From an uncultured Alphaproteobacteria bacterium (GTDB taxonomy: Bacteria; Pseudomonadota; Alphaproteobacteria; HIMB59; GCA-002718135), in the NCBI GenBank assembly GCA_902567855.1, contig CACFOQ010000003.1, forward strand, positions 1 through 64,000: DNA of 64,000 nucleotides, given 5' to 3'. The position numbers and the translations under genes are program-made. The notes under the pieces are model-generated. The model saw only the letters and a program-made list of their open reading frames with translations, had not been told where the DNA came from and did no database searches. Positions 20,224 to 30,476 of the stretch are shown piece by piece; position 1 is the first letter of the stretch, and each line of letters begins with the position of its first letter.

Positions 20224-21060
20224 TTAATTTAGATAGCCAAATTTTTTCATTGTTTCAGCAAAGCTTTTTTCTATATCTTGGGCATGTTCGATAGATAAGT
20301 CTTTTTTCCATTGGTTTTTTTTACCAACATTAAAAAACTTTGTTCCATATATAGATTCTTCAAACCCCAATTCTGTTTCCATTTTCTTTAAATTGGTAAA
20401 ATTTGTGCTTTTCGTAACATTTATAATTTTTTGATCTGTAAAAACACCCTCTACTCCAACACTTTTTAAAAACATGATAAGCTGCATTATTGTCTGCATC
20501 GGTTTGTCAATCATGTCTTCATATTTAAGAACAATTTTTGGATAATTGGGAATTAACCATGAACTTACGTGATAATCCCAACGTGACCAATGTGTAAAAT
20601 ACTGGTTTTCTTTATTTTTTACAGTAAATTTTTCATCTTTTATAATTTTAACCACATCATCAATTTTTAAACCTGAAAATTTAGAATATGACAAAACAAC
20701 GTCTCTTGGGTCTCTAACGATATAAATTGCACACTTTGTTGTTTCTTGATTTGTATAGTCATAGCCATCTATTTTAATGTTTGCAGCATGGGTTTTAAAA
20801 AATTTTAGGGTATTTTTTTTATTAAATATTTTTTGAGCCTTAATTCTAAGCTTTGCTAAAGTTGTAAGATCATATGTTGATATTTTTTTTTCTTTAGTGA
20901 CTTCATCAAAATAAAAAGGTCTATCAAAAGTGTTTATTTTCTTTAGTGTGTTAAAATTAAAATTACCGTCATCTGTATAAAACAAACTACACAAAACTGA
21001 TCTGACCCAAGTATTCCCACTTTTTGGATACGAAGCAATCCAGATAATGTTTTTATCCAT
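20224..21060 (-). CDS. Sulfotransferase-domain protein
   Basis: WIASYPKSGNTWVRSVL PAPS-binding P-loop; YIVRDPRDVVLSYSKFSG. Confidence 0.9.
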   Translation of the reverse strand: MDKNIIWIASYPKSGNTWVRSVLCSLFYTDDGNFNFNTLKKINTFDRPFYFDEVTKEKKISTYDLTTLAKLRIKAQKIFNKKNTLKFFKTHAANIKIDGYDYTNQETTKCAIYIVRDPRDVVLSYSKFSGLKIDDVVKIIKDEKFTVKNKENQYFTHWSRWDYHVSSWLIPNYPKIVLKYEDMIDKPMQTIMQLIMFLKSVGVEGVFTDQKIINVTKSTNFTNLKKMETELGFEESIYGTKFFNVGKKNQWKKDLSIEHAQDIEKSFAETMKKFGYLN

Positions 21061-21103
21061 CTGGTTCTATTAATAGTAAAGTATAGTTAAAAAAAGAATA
21101 ATT

Positions 21104-22369
21104 TTAAGATTGGTTTTTGGTGCCCATGCTTTGAAAGAAATCATTATTTGTTTTAGAATCTTTCATTTTGTCTAAAAGAAACTCCATAGCCTCAGTTGTT
21201 CCCATTGGAGCTAAGATTTTTCTAAGAATAAAGGTTTTTCCAAGCTCATCTTTGTCTAAAAGTAGCTCTTCTTTTCTTGTAGCAGATTTTCCAATATCAA
21301 ATGCAGGGTATGTTCTTTTTTGACTTAATTTTCTATCAAGTACAATTTCACTGTTGCCTGTACCTTTGAATTCTTCGAAAATAACCTCATCCATTCTACT
21401 ACCAGTTTCAATAAGGGCGGTAGCAATAATAGTTAATGATCCTCCTTTTTCTACATTTCTAGCAGCACCAAAAAATCTTTTTGGTCTTTGAAGTGCATTA
21501 GCATCAACACCGCCTGTTAATACTTTACCGCTTGATGGAACAACAGTATTATAAGCTCTTCCCAACCTTGTTATAGAATCTAATAAAATTACAACATCCT
21601 TTTTATATTCAACCAAACGTTTTGCTTTTTCTATAACCATTTCAGCAACCTGAACATGTCTGGATGCAGGCTCATCAAAAGTAGAACTAATTACTTCTCC
21701 ATTTACTGATCTTGCCATATCAGTTACTTCCTCTGGTCGTTCATCTATTAAAAGAACCATAAGCCTTGTTTCAGGATTGTTTTTAGTAATTGCATTAGCA
21801 ATTTTCTGCATTATAATTGTTTTTCCTGTAAATGGTTGAGCAACAATCAATTGTCTTTGTCCTTTACCCAATGGTGCAATAATATCTATAATTCTTTCTG
21901 TTAAATCTGGCATTGGTTTTTCTTGTTCAAGTTTAAACCTAGATTCAGGATATAAAGGAGTTAGATCTTCAAAATTAATTCTGTTTCTTACTTGATTTGG
22001 ATCCTGATCATTAATTGAAATAATTTTAATGAGCGCAAAATAACGCTCTCCATGCTTGGGAGCTCTTATTTCCCCCTCAATACTATCACCGGTTCTAAGA
22101 CTAAACTTTTTTATTTGACTTGGACTAACATAAATATCGTCAGGTCCAGGTAAATAATTTGATTCTGGAGACCTTAAAAAACCAAAGCCATCTTGCATAA
22201 TTTCTATTGCTCCTATTCCAGTTATAGTTTCACCATCAATTGCTATTTTTTTTAAAATAGCAAACATCAAATCTTGTTTTCTTAATGAAGATGGATTTTC
22301 AATACCAAGTTCATCAGCTTGTTTTAATAAGTCTTCTGGCTTTTTTATTTTTAAATCTTGTAAATTCAT
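21104..22369 (-). CDS. rho: Transcription termination factor Rho
   Basis: [43 protein letters not shown]. Confidence 0.98.
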   Translation of the reverse strand: MNLQDLKIKKPEDLLKQADELGIENPSSLRKQDLMFAILKKIAIDGETITGIGAIEIMQDGFGFLRSPESNYLPGPDDIYVSPSQIKKFSLRTGDSIEGEIRAPKHGERYFALIKIISINDQDPNQVRNRINFEDLTPLYPESRFKLEQEKPMPDLTERIIDIIAPLGKGQRQLIVAQPFTGKTIIMQKIANAITKNNPETRLMVLLIDERPEEVTDMARSVNGEVISSTFDEPASRHVQVAEMVIEKAKRLVEYKKDVVILLDSITRLGRAYNTVVPSSGKVLTGGVDANALQRPKRFFGAARNVEKGGSLTIIATALIETGSRMDEVIFEEFKGTGNSEIVLDRKLSQKRTYPAFDIGKSATRKEELLLDKDELGKTFILRKILAPMGTTEAMEFLLDKMKDSKTNNDFFQSMGTKNQS

Positions 22370-22379
22370 AATATTTTTA

Positions 22380-22781
22380 GTGGGGATTGTTTAGATAAGA
22401 AAAATTATTAATATTTAAAAAAAACTATAAAGTCAAAATAATATTATAATATATTTAAATATGTTGTTTTAGTTGGCAGTATTAAAAAGAATAATAATTT
22501 TTTTTGCTTATATTTTGAGGAAAATTATACAATATTAATAAATTAACCAATAGGGTATGAAAAACCTTAAAAAAAAAGATAAATAGCTGTTTTTATTAAG
22601 TTTTAGCTCATTTCATATGTTTATAACATGTTTGTCGAAAAATGATAAATAAACAAATTAACAGGTATTAATAATTTTAGACTTATAAAAAAAATTATAA
22701 AAAAAGATGTATATAAAAATGATAAAAATTTTAAAAAAAAAAAAAAAAATAATACCGTGAATAAAACACCCAGTTATTAAC
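22380..22781. other. Candidate chromosomal replication origin (oriC) region
   Basis: ~400 bp extremely AT-rich gap between divergently oriented rho (-) and maf (+), close to parAB and two parS sites; only weak DnaA-box-like sequences (TGTTTATAA 22619-22627, TTATTAACA 22774-22782). Confidence 0.5.
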
Positions 22782-23390
22782 ATGATTTTTAACAATAAAT
22801 TTGTATTAGCCAGTACTAGCAAATCAAGATATATTATATTAAAAAATACCGGCCTCTCTTTTTCTAGACATGCTCCACTTTGTGATGAAAATAAACTTAA
22901 AAAAGAATTGTTAATAAAAAAAACTACACCAAAAAAAATTTCCTTAGAGCTAGCAAGGTTAAAAGCTTTTAGTATAAGTAAAAAAATAAAAAATAAAACA
23001 ATAGTAGGCTCTGATACCGTAATATTTATAAATAAAAAAATTTTAAATAAAGCCAAAAATCTTAGAGAAGCCAAAAACAAAATAAAACTAATGGCTGGGA
23101 AAAAACACTCTATATATTCGAGTGCGTCTGTTTTTTACAACAAAAAAGAAATTTGGAACAAAACCCAAAAAACAACCGTTAAAATAAGAAAGTTAACAGA
23201 TAAAGAAATAAATATATATTTATCAAATGCAGGCACGCAAATACTAAGCTCTGTTGGTTGTTATCAGATAGAAGTGGGGGGAGCAAATATTATTGAGAGC
23301 ATACAAGGTGACTATTTTAATGTAATGGGTTTCCCACTTTTTCCTTTTTTAAATTTTTTAAAAAAGCTTAATATAAAAAAACTAAAATGA
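22782..23390 (+). CDS. maf: Maf-like nucleotide pyrophosphatase
   Basis: FVLASTSKSRYIIL, VGSDTVIF, GCYQIEVGGANIIESIQGDYFNVMGFPL. Confidence 0.95.
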   Translation: MIFNNKFVLASTSKSRYIILKNTGLSFSRHAPLCDENKLKKELLIKKTTPKKISLELARLKAFSISKKIKNKTIVGSDTVIFINKKILNKAKNLREAKNKIKLMAGKKHSIYSSASVFYNKKEIWNKTQKTTVKIRKLTDKEINIYLSNAGTQILSSVGCYQIEVGGANIIESIQGDYFNVMGFPLFPFLNFLKKLNIKKLK

Positions 23391-24211
23391 AAAAAGCATA
23401 TGTTATTGGAAAAAATGCAAGCAAAAGCTTGTCACCAACAATATTTAATTATTGGTTCAAAAAATACAACATTGAAGGAGAGTATGGATTTAAAGAGATC
23501 GATGAAAGTAATTTTAACAATGTTGTCTCCACCACACTAAAAGAGAAAGATCTTTGCGGGCTTAATATTACAATTCCTTTTAAAGAAAAAATTATTGAAC
23601 ATTTACATTCTATTGATAAAAATGCGGAACAAATAGGCGCTGTTAATTGTGTTAGCAAAACAGAAGAAGGGTTTGAGGGCACCAACACAGATTGGATAGG
23701 TTTTGAAGAATCAATTAAGTGGCAAGAAAAAAACGGAATTAGCAAAATAAATAAAAAAGAAATCGCGCTTGTGATTGGATACGGTGGTGCAGCTAAGGCG
23801 ATTATTTACTCATTAATAAAAACAGGATTTAAAAAAATTAGGGTTTTCAATAGAGATTTTGCAAAAATTGAAAATTTAAAAAAAATAACCCCCCATAAAC
23901 TTGAGGAGTTTGAAAATTATTTTAAAGAAGCCGATCTTGCAATAAACACCATACCTATAAACTTTAGCAAGGACCTTAAGCTAAATATACCAACAACTAT
24001 AGCTGATGACAATCAATCAACCCCACATGGTTTTGATGCATGCTACAACCAACAAACATTTTTTCTAAATCATATTAATTATAGAAAGCAGTTTTATGGT
24101 TATCATATGCTAATCCACCAAGCTGCCCCATGTTTTCATAGGTGGTTTGGTATAAGGCCTGAGATTGATGCTAAATTGGTGAGCCTTCTTGAAGAACTAA
24201 TAAAAACATGA
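23387..24211 (+). CDS. aroE: Shikimate dehydrogenase
   Basis: GKNASKSLSPTIFNYWF, GLNITIPFKEKI, GTNTDWIGF. Confidence 0.96.
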   Translation: MKKAYVIGKNASKSLSPTIFNYWFKKYNIEGEYGFKEIDESNFNNVVSTTLKEKDLCGLNITIPFKEKIIEHLHSIDKNAEQIGAVNCVSKTEEGFEGTNTDWIGFEESIKWQEKNGISKINKKEIALVIGYGGAAKAIIYSLIKTGFKKIRVFNRDFAKIENLKKITPHKLEEFENYFKEADLAINTIPINFSKDLKLNIPTTIADDNQSTPHGFDACYNQQTFFLNHINYRKQFYGYHMLIHQAAPCFHRWFGIRPEIDAKLVSLLEELIKT

Positions 24212-24813
24212 CAATATTTGTAGGAATAACAGGGAGTATAGCAACAGGAAAAAGCACAATAGTAAAGTTTTTGCAAAAAAAAGGATATAAGGTTCATGAT
24301 TCTGATTTAATTGTTAACAAAATATATTCTCAACCAAATAAAAAGCTTTTTAGTACTTTAAAAAACATAGGATTAACTAATTCTATTAAAAACAAAAAAA
24401 TTGATAAAAAAGTTATCAGAGATGAAATATTTTCTGATAAAGCAAAGAAAAGGGAATTAGAAAAATTTATTCATAAAGAAGTAAGAATATCACGAAATCT
24501 TTTTATAAAAAAAAACAAAAAACAAAAAAACAAAATTATATTTTTTGATATACCACTTCTTTTTGAAGCAAAGTTAACTCATGTTTGTGATTATATAATA
24601 TTGCTTTATGCACCTAAAAAAATAAAAATTGAAAGAGCCCTAAAAAGAAAAAACATTAATAAGGAAGATATTATTAGAATATTAAAGAGTCAAATTGATG
24701 ATAAAATTAAAAAAAAGAAGTCAGATTACGTTATCAACACATCGAAACAAAAAAAACATTCTTTTAAAATGATTTTAGAAGTTATTAGTAATATATTGAA
24801 GCAAAATGCGTGA
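24208..24813 (+). CDS. coaE: Dephospho-CoA kinase
   Basis: VGITGSIATGKSTIV P-loop; FFDIPLLFEAKL. Confidence 0.96.
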   Translation: MTIFVGITGSIATGKSTIVKFLQKKGYKVHDSDLIVNKIYSQPNKKLFSTLKNIGLTNSIKNKKIDKKVIRDEIFSDKAKKRELEKFIHKEVRISRNLFIKKNKKQKNKIIFFDIPLLFEAKLTHVCDYIILLYAPKKIKIERALKRKNINKEDIIRILKSQIDDKIKKKKSDYVINTSKQKKHSFKMILEVISNILKQNA

Positions 24814-25495
24814 AATAGTTTTAGACACTGAAACGACAGGATTAAACTTTGACCAAGGAGATCGAATAATTGAAGTTGGGTGTGTTGAGTTATATAACCA
24901 TATTCCAACAGGAAAGACTCTTCAATTTTTTTGTAATGTACAAAAAAAAATCAGTGAAGAAGCATCAAAGATTCATGGAATTACAAATGATTTTTTAAGC
25001 TCCCACCAAACATTTAAAGAAAATGCTAACAACCTAATTAATTTTCTTAAAAATGATACACTTGTTATTCACAATGCTTCTTTTGATATAGGTTTTATAA
25101 ACAATGAATTAAAAATAATTGGCCTACCAGAACTCAAAAACAAAATCATAGACACCGTTTTTTTAGCAAGAAAAAAACTAAACACAAGAATTGCAAATTT
25201 AGATTATCTTTGTAGAAGGTTTGAAATTGATTTAAGTGAGAGAAAGTTACATGGGGCACTTTTAGACTCTCACCTTTTGGCTGAGGTATATCTGGAATTA
25301 AATGGAGGAAAGCAAATTTCTATGGAGCTTTATGACACTGACAAAAAAACAGGAAACAAAGAAACAAACAAGACCAAAAAAAGTCATAAATTCATCAAAA
25401 TTCAATTAAATCAAGAAGAGTTGTTGCGGCATAAGTTAAATTTAAAACAAATAAAGAACCCACTTTGGGAAAAATTTACTACAAAAAACAACTAA
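24806..25495 (+). CDS. dnaQ: DNA polymerase III epsilon subunit
   Basis: REIVLDTETTGLNFDQGDRIIEVG, HNASFDIGFINNEL, HGALLDSHLLAEVYLEL. Confidence 0.97.
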   Translation: MREIVLDTETTGLNFDQGDRIIEVGCVELYNHIPTGKTLQFFCNVQKKISEEASKIHGITNDFLSSHQTFKENANNLINFLKNDTLVIHNASFDIGFINNELKIIGLPELKNKIIDTVFLARKKLNTRIANLDYLCRRFEIDLSERKLHGALLDSHLLAEVYLELNGGKQISMELYDTDKKTGNKETNKTKKSHKFIKIQLNQEELLRHKLNLKQIKNPLWEKFTTKNN

Positions 25496-25513
25496 ATTAA
25501 CTATATATATTTT

Positions 25514-26092
25514 ATGGTTTATGAAGGCTTTCAATTTTTTGATATAATTGTATTTGCTGGCATTGCAGCTTTTTTAATTTATAGACTAAGAAATGTTCTT
25601 GGGAAAAGAAGTGGTTTTGAAAAAAAAATAGGCAAACCTCAACCAAGAGAAAAAGAAATTAATTCCACAAAAAATATTCCTCAACTTAAAGAAAATGAAA
25701 CCAAGCTATCTAAAGCATATGAAGTTTTAACTGATTTCGATCATAAAAAATTTCTAGAAGGAGCAAAGTTTGCTTTTGAAACAATAATTAATGCCTTTAA
25801 CAATAGTGATAAAAAAACTTTAAAAAATTTATTAACAAAAGATGTTTTTTTAATTTTTGAAAACGCAATAGAGGAGAAAAAAAACAACCCAAATTATCAA
25901 TTCTATTCAATCGTAGTAGACGAGGTAACTAATGTGTCAGTAATTGATAGTTTAATAAATATAACAATAAAAATTACAAGTGAGCAATTTAAAGACAACG
26001 ACGAATCAACTATATCAAAAAAACAAGACACTTGGACCTTTCAAAAAAAAATAAACAGCAATTCACCAATCTGGTTATTATCATCAACTTAA
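25514..26092 (+). CDS. Tim44/TimA-like protein
   Basis: N-terminal TM, Tim44-like domain pattern, synteny downstream of dnaQ. Confidence 0.85.
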   Translation: MVYEGFQFFDIIVFAGIAAFLIYRLRNVLGKRSGFEKKIGKPQPREKEINSTKNIPQLKENETKLSKAYEVLTDFDHKKFLEGAKFAFETIINAFNNSDKKTLKNLLTKDVFLIFENAIEEKKNNPNYQFYSIVVDEVTNVSVIDSLINITIKITSEQFKDNDESTISKKQDTWTFQKKINSNSPIWLLSST

Positions 26093-26098
26093 ATCATT

Positions 26099-26548
26099 TT
26101 GGAAAAATTTTTATCACTTAAAAAAAAAATAAAAAAAAATGAAGGCTTTAGAAATGAGGCCTACTTAGATTCTCTTGGTTATCCAACTATTGGTTACGGA
26201 CACCTGATAACCAAAAAAGAAAAGAAAATGTTCCAAGCTAAATTTTCAAAAAAATTTCTTTCAAGATTGTTTGATAAAGACTTTAAGAAAGCTTTAACAG
26301 CCTATAAAAAAAATTTTAACCACAGAAAACACTCAAAAGATACCAAAGAAGTTTTAATTGAGATGATTTTTCAACTTGGAATAAAAAAACAAAAAAAATT
26401 TGTGAAAATGAACAGCCATATACAAAACAATGATATGTTTTTAGCAGCTCTAGAAATGAAGAACAGCTTATGGTACAAACAAACACCAAAAAGAGTAGAT
26501 GGATTAATAAAACTTCTTTTAAAAAAAGAATATGAGAAAAAAAGATAA
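26099..26548 (+). CDS. Phage-type lysozyme (GH24 family), TTG start, no obvious signal peptide
   Basis: KKNEGFRNEAYLDSLGYPTIGYGHLIT retains the E/D/T catalytic pattern of T4-type lysozymes. Confidence 0.88.
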   Translation: MEKFLSLKKKIKKNEGFRNEAYLDSLGYPTIGYGHLITKKEKKMFQAKFSKKFLSRLFDKDFKKALTAYKKNFNHRKHSKDTKEVLIEMIFQLGIKKQKKFVKMNSHIQNNDMFLAALEMKNSLWYKQTPKRVDGLIKLLLKKEYEKKR

Positions 26549-27095
26549 AGAAGCCTTTTTAAGATCAATAACAGGAACAAAACCTATTCAAAAGAAAGAT
26601 AGTATAAAAAAAAGTATTTTAAAAAATGAAACCCCAAATACAGAAAACATAAAAACAAAAAAAATTATTATAAAAAACTTAGTTAAATCAAATGTTACAA
26701 CCACAGGAACAAATAAAAACAATAAAAACAAAATAGAAATTACTAAAATAAATAAAAAACTAAAAAAAGGAAAAATACCCCCTGACCAAAAAATTGATTT
26801 TCATGGACTATCTTTAATTGAAGCTGAGGAACTACTATGTAATACAGTGACAAATTGTTATAATATAAATAAACGATGCATACTATTTGTAACTGGAAAA
26901 GGTGTTAACAAAAAAGAGACTAACTATAGAACTGAAACAAAGCTTTATTATGGAAAAATAAGGAATGCATTTGATTCTTGGATAAGAAAGCCAGAAATTG
27001 AAAAATACATACTTAGTGTAGAGCAAGCCAGCATGGAATATGGGGCGGACGGCGCATTTTTTGTTTATTTAAGAAAAAAACCTAGGGCTTCTTAA
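26532..27095 (+). CDS. Smr/MutS2-type domain protein
   Basis: IDFHGLSLIEAEELL, FVTGKGVN, GADGAFFVYLRK. Confidence 0.88.
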   Translation: MRKKDKEAFLRSITGTKPIQKKDSIKKSILKNETPNTENIKTKKIIIKNLVKSNVTTTGTNKNNKNKIEITKINKKLKKGKIPPDQKIDFHGLSLIEAEELLCNTVTNCYNINKRCILFVTGKGVNKKETNYRTETKLYYGKIRNAFDSWIRKPEIEKYILSVEQASMEYGADGAFFVYLRKKPRAS

Positions 27096-27741
27096 CAGTA
27101 AAAATTGAGCCTTTAAATTTTATATTTATTTTATACGGAAGTTTTTCATCAGAGTTTTGAAATATTTCTAAATACTCAAGGTCATTCTTATTATGATCAG
27201 CCCATATATTTATATAATTTTTTATTAATACTTTAGTATAATTATTATTTTTGTTAGGCGATAATACATATAACCTTCTCCCATCAATTGTTTTAGAATC
27301 TAAGTTATTTAAAAAAATATTTAAAAAAGATGTCAGGGGATCACTATGGCTCTCTAATCCTAAAAAATTAATTCTTGCAAATTCTTTTTCTTCAGGTTGA
27401 ATTTTTAAATCCATAATTTTATTGTTTTCAAAGACCAGATTAATATTTCTTTGTTTATTTTTAGTTTTCCATTCCTGAATATATTTTTCAGGAACTAAAA
27501 TATCATTTTTTATAATACCACTGGTTTCATAATAACCCCTAAATTTATAAACTAAAGAAAGCGGCCCCTTGCTTTTAAGATTTATAACAGTTGTGTAAGA
27601 GTCTTTTTCTAATTTTAATTGCCAATCTAAATTACCAATAGTGATTCCCTTAGTTTTTACAGCATAATTTTCCTTAAACTCTTTTGCCTCAATGGATTCA
27701 AAGGCAATAAATAAACAAACGAAACTAAAAAGTAACTTCAT
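27082..27741 (-). CDS. DUF3108 domain protein (exported)
   Basis: Signal peptide; family-like pattern GPLSLVYKFRGYYETSG; start set at internal ATG. Confidence 0.65.
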   Translation of the reverse strand: MKLLFSFVCLFIAFESIEAKEFKENYAVKTKGITIGNLDWQLKLEKDSYTTVINLKSKGPLSLVYKFRGYYETSGIIKNDILVPEKYIQEWKTKNKQRNINLVFENNKIMDLKIQPEEKEFARINFLGLESHSDPLTSFLNIFLNNLDSKTIDGRRLYVLSPNKNNNYTKVLIKNYINIWADHNKNDLEYLEIFQNSDEKLPYKINIKFKGSIFTVKKP

Positions 27742-29116
27742 ATATATTAATTGGGATTTTGTTAAACAAGACACTTATTGTGTCTATTTTGTTTATTTTT
27801 TTATTTTTTTTAAGATAATCTAGTTGAGTTTTGTTACCTATAAACAAAAAATCTTCCGAAAAATTTTCATTAAGAGGATTTGACATTTGAAAATGATTAG
27901 AAATTTTATTTTTTGGATTATGTGGCATATACATTTTTATTTTTGATTTTCTAAAAATATATCTTAGATTAGAATAAAGCATTCTATCTTCAACAACCAA
28001 TTTTTTATTATCTTTTAGGTGTTTTTCATCAATTAGTTTTGCAAAAGAAGAGACTCCATTTATTCTATCAAAAAAAGATAGTGAAGAAGATGATGCAATT
28101 AAAAAATAAAAAACTAAACAAAAAATAAAATTAAACAAATTATTAATAAAAATTATTTTTTTTGAAGAATCAAAAACTTGATTAATCATTAAGATAAAAA
28201 AACTAATTAAAGCAACCGCTGCCCAATTAGCATTTGCTCTAACAAGTATGCTTTCTAACAAAACAATTAAAAAAATTGGAACAGAAAAAGACAATAAAAA
28301 CTTTGTTTCAAAGCTAGGTTTAATTTTTTTTATTATAAAAATAAAAATTATAAAAAGCAACGGGCTTAGCATTAATATTTGTGATAAAAGGAATTCAAAC
28401 CCATGAAATAAATTTATTGTTGCTCTATTTAATCCAGCATTTTCTGATGTGTGCATGAGGGTTAACCACCCAACATTGTTATTCCATATAATATTAGGCA
28501 ACAAAACCAAAATCAAAGAACTAATAAATATTAACAAATTATTTTTTTTATTACAGAAAATAAAACGAGTTTTTTTATCTAAAAATATTAATACCAGTAT
28601 AGAGATTAAGAAATATACAGCCGCATATTTTGTTAAAAATGAAATACCAACAAAAATTCCTAAGATACAAAAATTAATTTTTAAGGGATTTTTAATAGAC
28701 TTTAAAAAAAAGAGTAAACTTATTGACCAAAAAAATACCAAAAAAACATCTGTTGATAATAAAAAAGAGGAAAAACTAACTGCGGGCATCAAATAAAACG
28801 ATGCAGCAGTTAATACCGCTTGGTTTTTGTTGTTAAATAGTTCTAAAGATAACAAATAAACAACATATCCAGATATTATATAAAATATAATTGGGATTGT
28901 TTTAATTGTTGCAAATGTATTACCTAAAAAAAAAGTAAAAAAACTTATTATCCAAGCAACAAAAGGAGGCTTTGAATAATAACCAAAATCTAAATTTTGA
29001 GACCAGATCCAATATTGAGCTTCATCACCAAAAAGATCAAAATTTGTAAAGTATATAGCTATTAATTTTATCAGCAAAGATAATGATAAGATAATAAATG
29101 TGCCCTTAATGTACAT
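27725..29116 (-). CDS. GT39/ArnT-like polyprenyl-phosphate glycosyltransferase (multi-TM)
   Basis: N-terminal DLFGDEAQYWIWSQNLDFGYYSKPPFVAW typical of the family. Confidence 0.9.
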   Translation of the reverse strand: MYIKGTFIILSLSLLIKLIAIYFTNFDLFGDEAQYWIWSQNLDFGYYSKPPFVAWIISFFTFFLGNTFATIKTIPIIFYIISGYVVYLLSLELFNNKNQAVLTAASFYLMPAVSFSSFLLSTDVFLVFFWSISLLFFLKSIKNPLKINFCILGIFVGISFLTKYAAVYFLISILVLIFLDKKTRFIFCNKKNNLLIFISSLILVLLPNIIWNNNVGWLTLMHTSENAGLNRATINLFHGFEFLLSQILMLSPLLFIIFIFIIKKIKPSFETKFLLSFSVPIFLIVLLESILVRANANWAAVALISFFILMINQVFDSSKKIIFINNLFNFIFCLVFYFLIASSSSLSFFDRINGVSSFAKLIDEKHLKDNKKLVVEDRMLYSNLRYIFRKSKIKMYMPHNPKNKISNHFQMSNPLNENFSEDFLFIGNKTQLDYLKKNKKINKIDTISVLFNKIPINIYEVTF

Positions 29117-29118
29117 TT

Positions 29119-30438
29119 TTAAAATCTTTTATTATATATTTTAAATTGTGCGAAGCTTAAGAAATAAATTATTAGTCCTGACATTAAAATATCACTGAAA
29201 AAATGCCCACCCTCCGATATTCTTACGGCGCCCAGAATTGTCCCTGACAACAAAGATAGCCAAAAAAACAATCTTTTTTTAGTTATTAAATAAAGGACTA
29301 TTAATGAAAAACCTACGGAAGCATCACCAGAAACAAAAGAACAATTTGCATTACATGCATCGGAATATTGAAACCATGCTGAAAAATTTTCTCCTCCCCC
29401 AAGCTCTAAGATATCATTTGGTCTGGCCCTTCCCCAAAAACCTTTTAACAACAAATTAACAACAATAATTAAATTAAAAAAAACTGAAGAAAAAATAAAA
29501 ACTATATCTTTCAAAATAAACTTAAAACCAAAAAATATATTTTTTACAGGTACATATAATGAAACAATAGGACAAACAAAAATATAGATAATCAACAGTG
29601 GAAGAAATATTTTTCTAACAATAACTGAAGTTAAACTAAAACTCTCAATGAAAAATTTTTGATTTCCTTCATAAAAAAGACCACTAATATAAATATCTAT
29701 ACTGCTTCCAACACTTACATAAAACACAGATATTAAAAAAACAATTATTGATAAAAAAAAGTAATTTGAATTAACCGCTTTAATTTCAAAAATTTTTGAT
29801 TCAATTTTAAACTTTTTAAAAATTAATAAAGTTAATTTTATTCCTATAGATGCAATAACTATACCTCCTATTACATCAGTTAAAAAATGAGCGCCTACTA
29901 TTACTCTACTTAAACCCACAATTAATGCAAAAAAAATATAATAAATTTTAAGTTTGGGGGTAAGCATTGATAAAACAAGGGCAACTATAAAAATTGTTGA
30001 TGTATGGCCAGAAGGAAAAGAGTGCAAAGAAGATTCTAAACTAAAAAATTCAAATCCAAATAAGTCACTTTTTGAAGAGTAACTCGGTCTTGGCCTACCA
30101 ATAATATGCTTTATTAATTGAGTTAAAGCACCAGTTAATAATGTGGCTGTAAAGAAAAAAATAAAAAAAGTTTTTAAATTTTGAATAAATTTATTTTTTA
30201 TTATAGATTTAGATAAAAAATAACTAATTAAAAAACCTAAAATAGAAATAACAAAAAACCATAGTGAATCCCCTATTTCAGTAATATTAACAAAAAATTT
30301 TTTTAAATAAATATTGTTCAAAGAACCAATATATTCATAAAATAAGCTATAGATCTTTATATCTGTATTTCCTAAAATGAAAATATGTATCAACAAAAGA
30401 GCTATAATTATTAACTCAATTTTTATTTTTTTTATCAC
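29119..30438 (-). CDS. Tandem double-domain PAP2 phosphatase
   Basis: Domain 1 KHIIGRPRP / SFPSGHTS / SRVIVGAHFLTDV; domain 2 KGFWGRARP / SFVSGDAS / RISEGGHFFSDI. Confidence 0.88.
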   Translation of the reverse strand: MIKKIKIELIIIALLLIHIFILGNTDIKIYSLFYEYIGSLNNIYLKKFFVNITEIGDSLWFFVISILGFLISYFLSKSIIKNKFIQNLKTFFIFFFTATLLTGALTQLIKHIIGRPRPSYSSKSDLFGFEFFSLESSLHSFPSGHTSTIFIVALVLSMLTPKLKIYYIFFALIVGLSRVIVGAHFLTDVIGGIVIASIGIKLTLLIFKKFKIESKIFEIKAVNSNYFFLSIIVFLISVFYVSVGSSIDIYISGLFYEGNQKFFIESFSLTSVIVRKIFLPLLIIYIFVCPIVSLYVPVKNIFFGFKFILKDIVFIFSSVFFNLIIVVNLLLKGFWGRARPNDILELGGGENFSAWFQYSDACNANCSFVSGDASVGFSLIVLYLITKKRLFFWLSLLSGTILGAVRISEGGHFFSDILMSGLIIYFLSFAQFKIYNKRF

Positions 30439-30476
30439 GCCTGATGGTTAGGCAATGTTTTTTTAAAAATCAATTA

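Noticed and set aside
22733-22749. 17-A homopolymer as a phase-variation tract
   Set aside because: Intergenic, in a generally A/T-homopolymer-rich genome; no promoter or frame it would switch; may also be sequencing-length uncertain.
22658-23080. 140-aa minus-strand ORF opposite maf and in the putative oriC
   Set aside because: Phe/Ile-rich shadow of poly-A rich maf coding strand; spurious.
28449-28796. 115-aa + strand ORF inside the GT39-like gene
   Set aside because: Lys-rich antisense shadow of a membrane protein.
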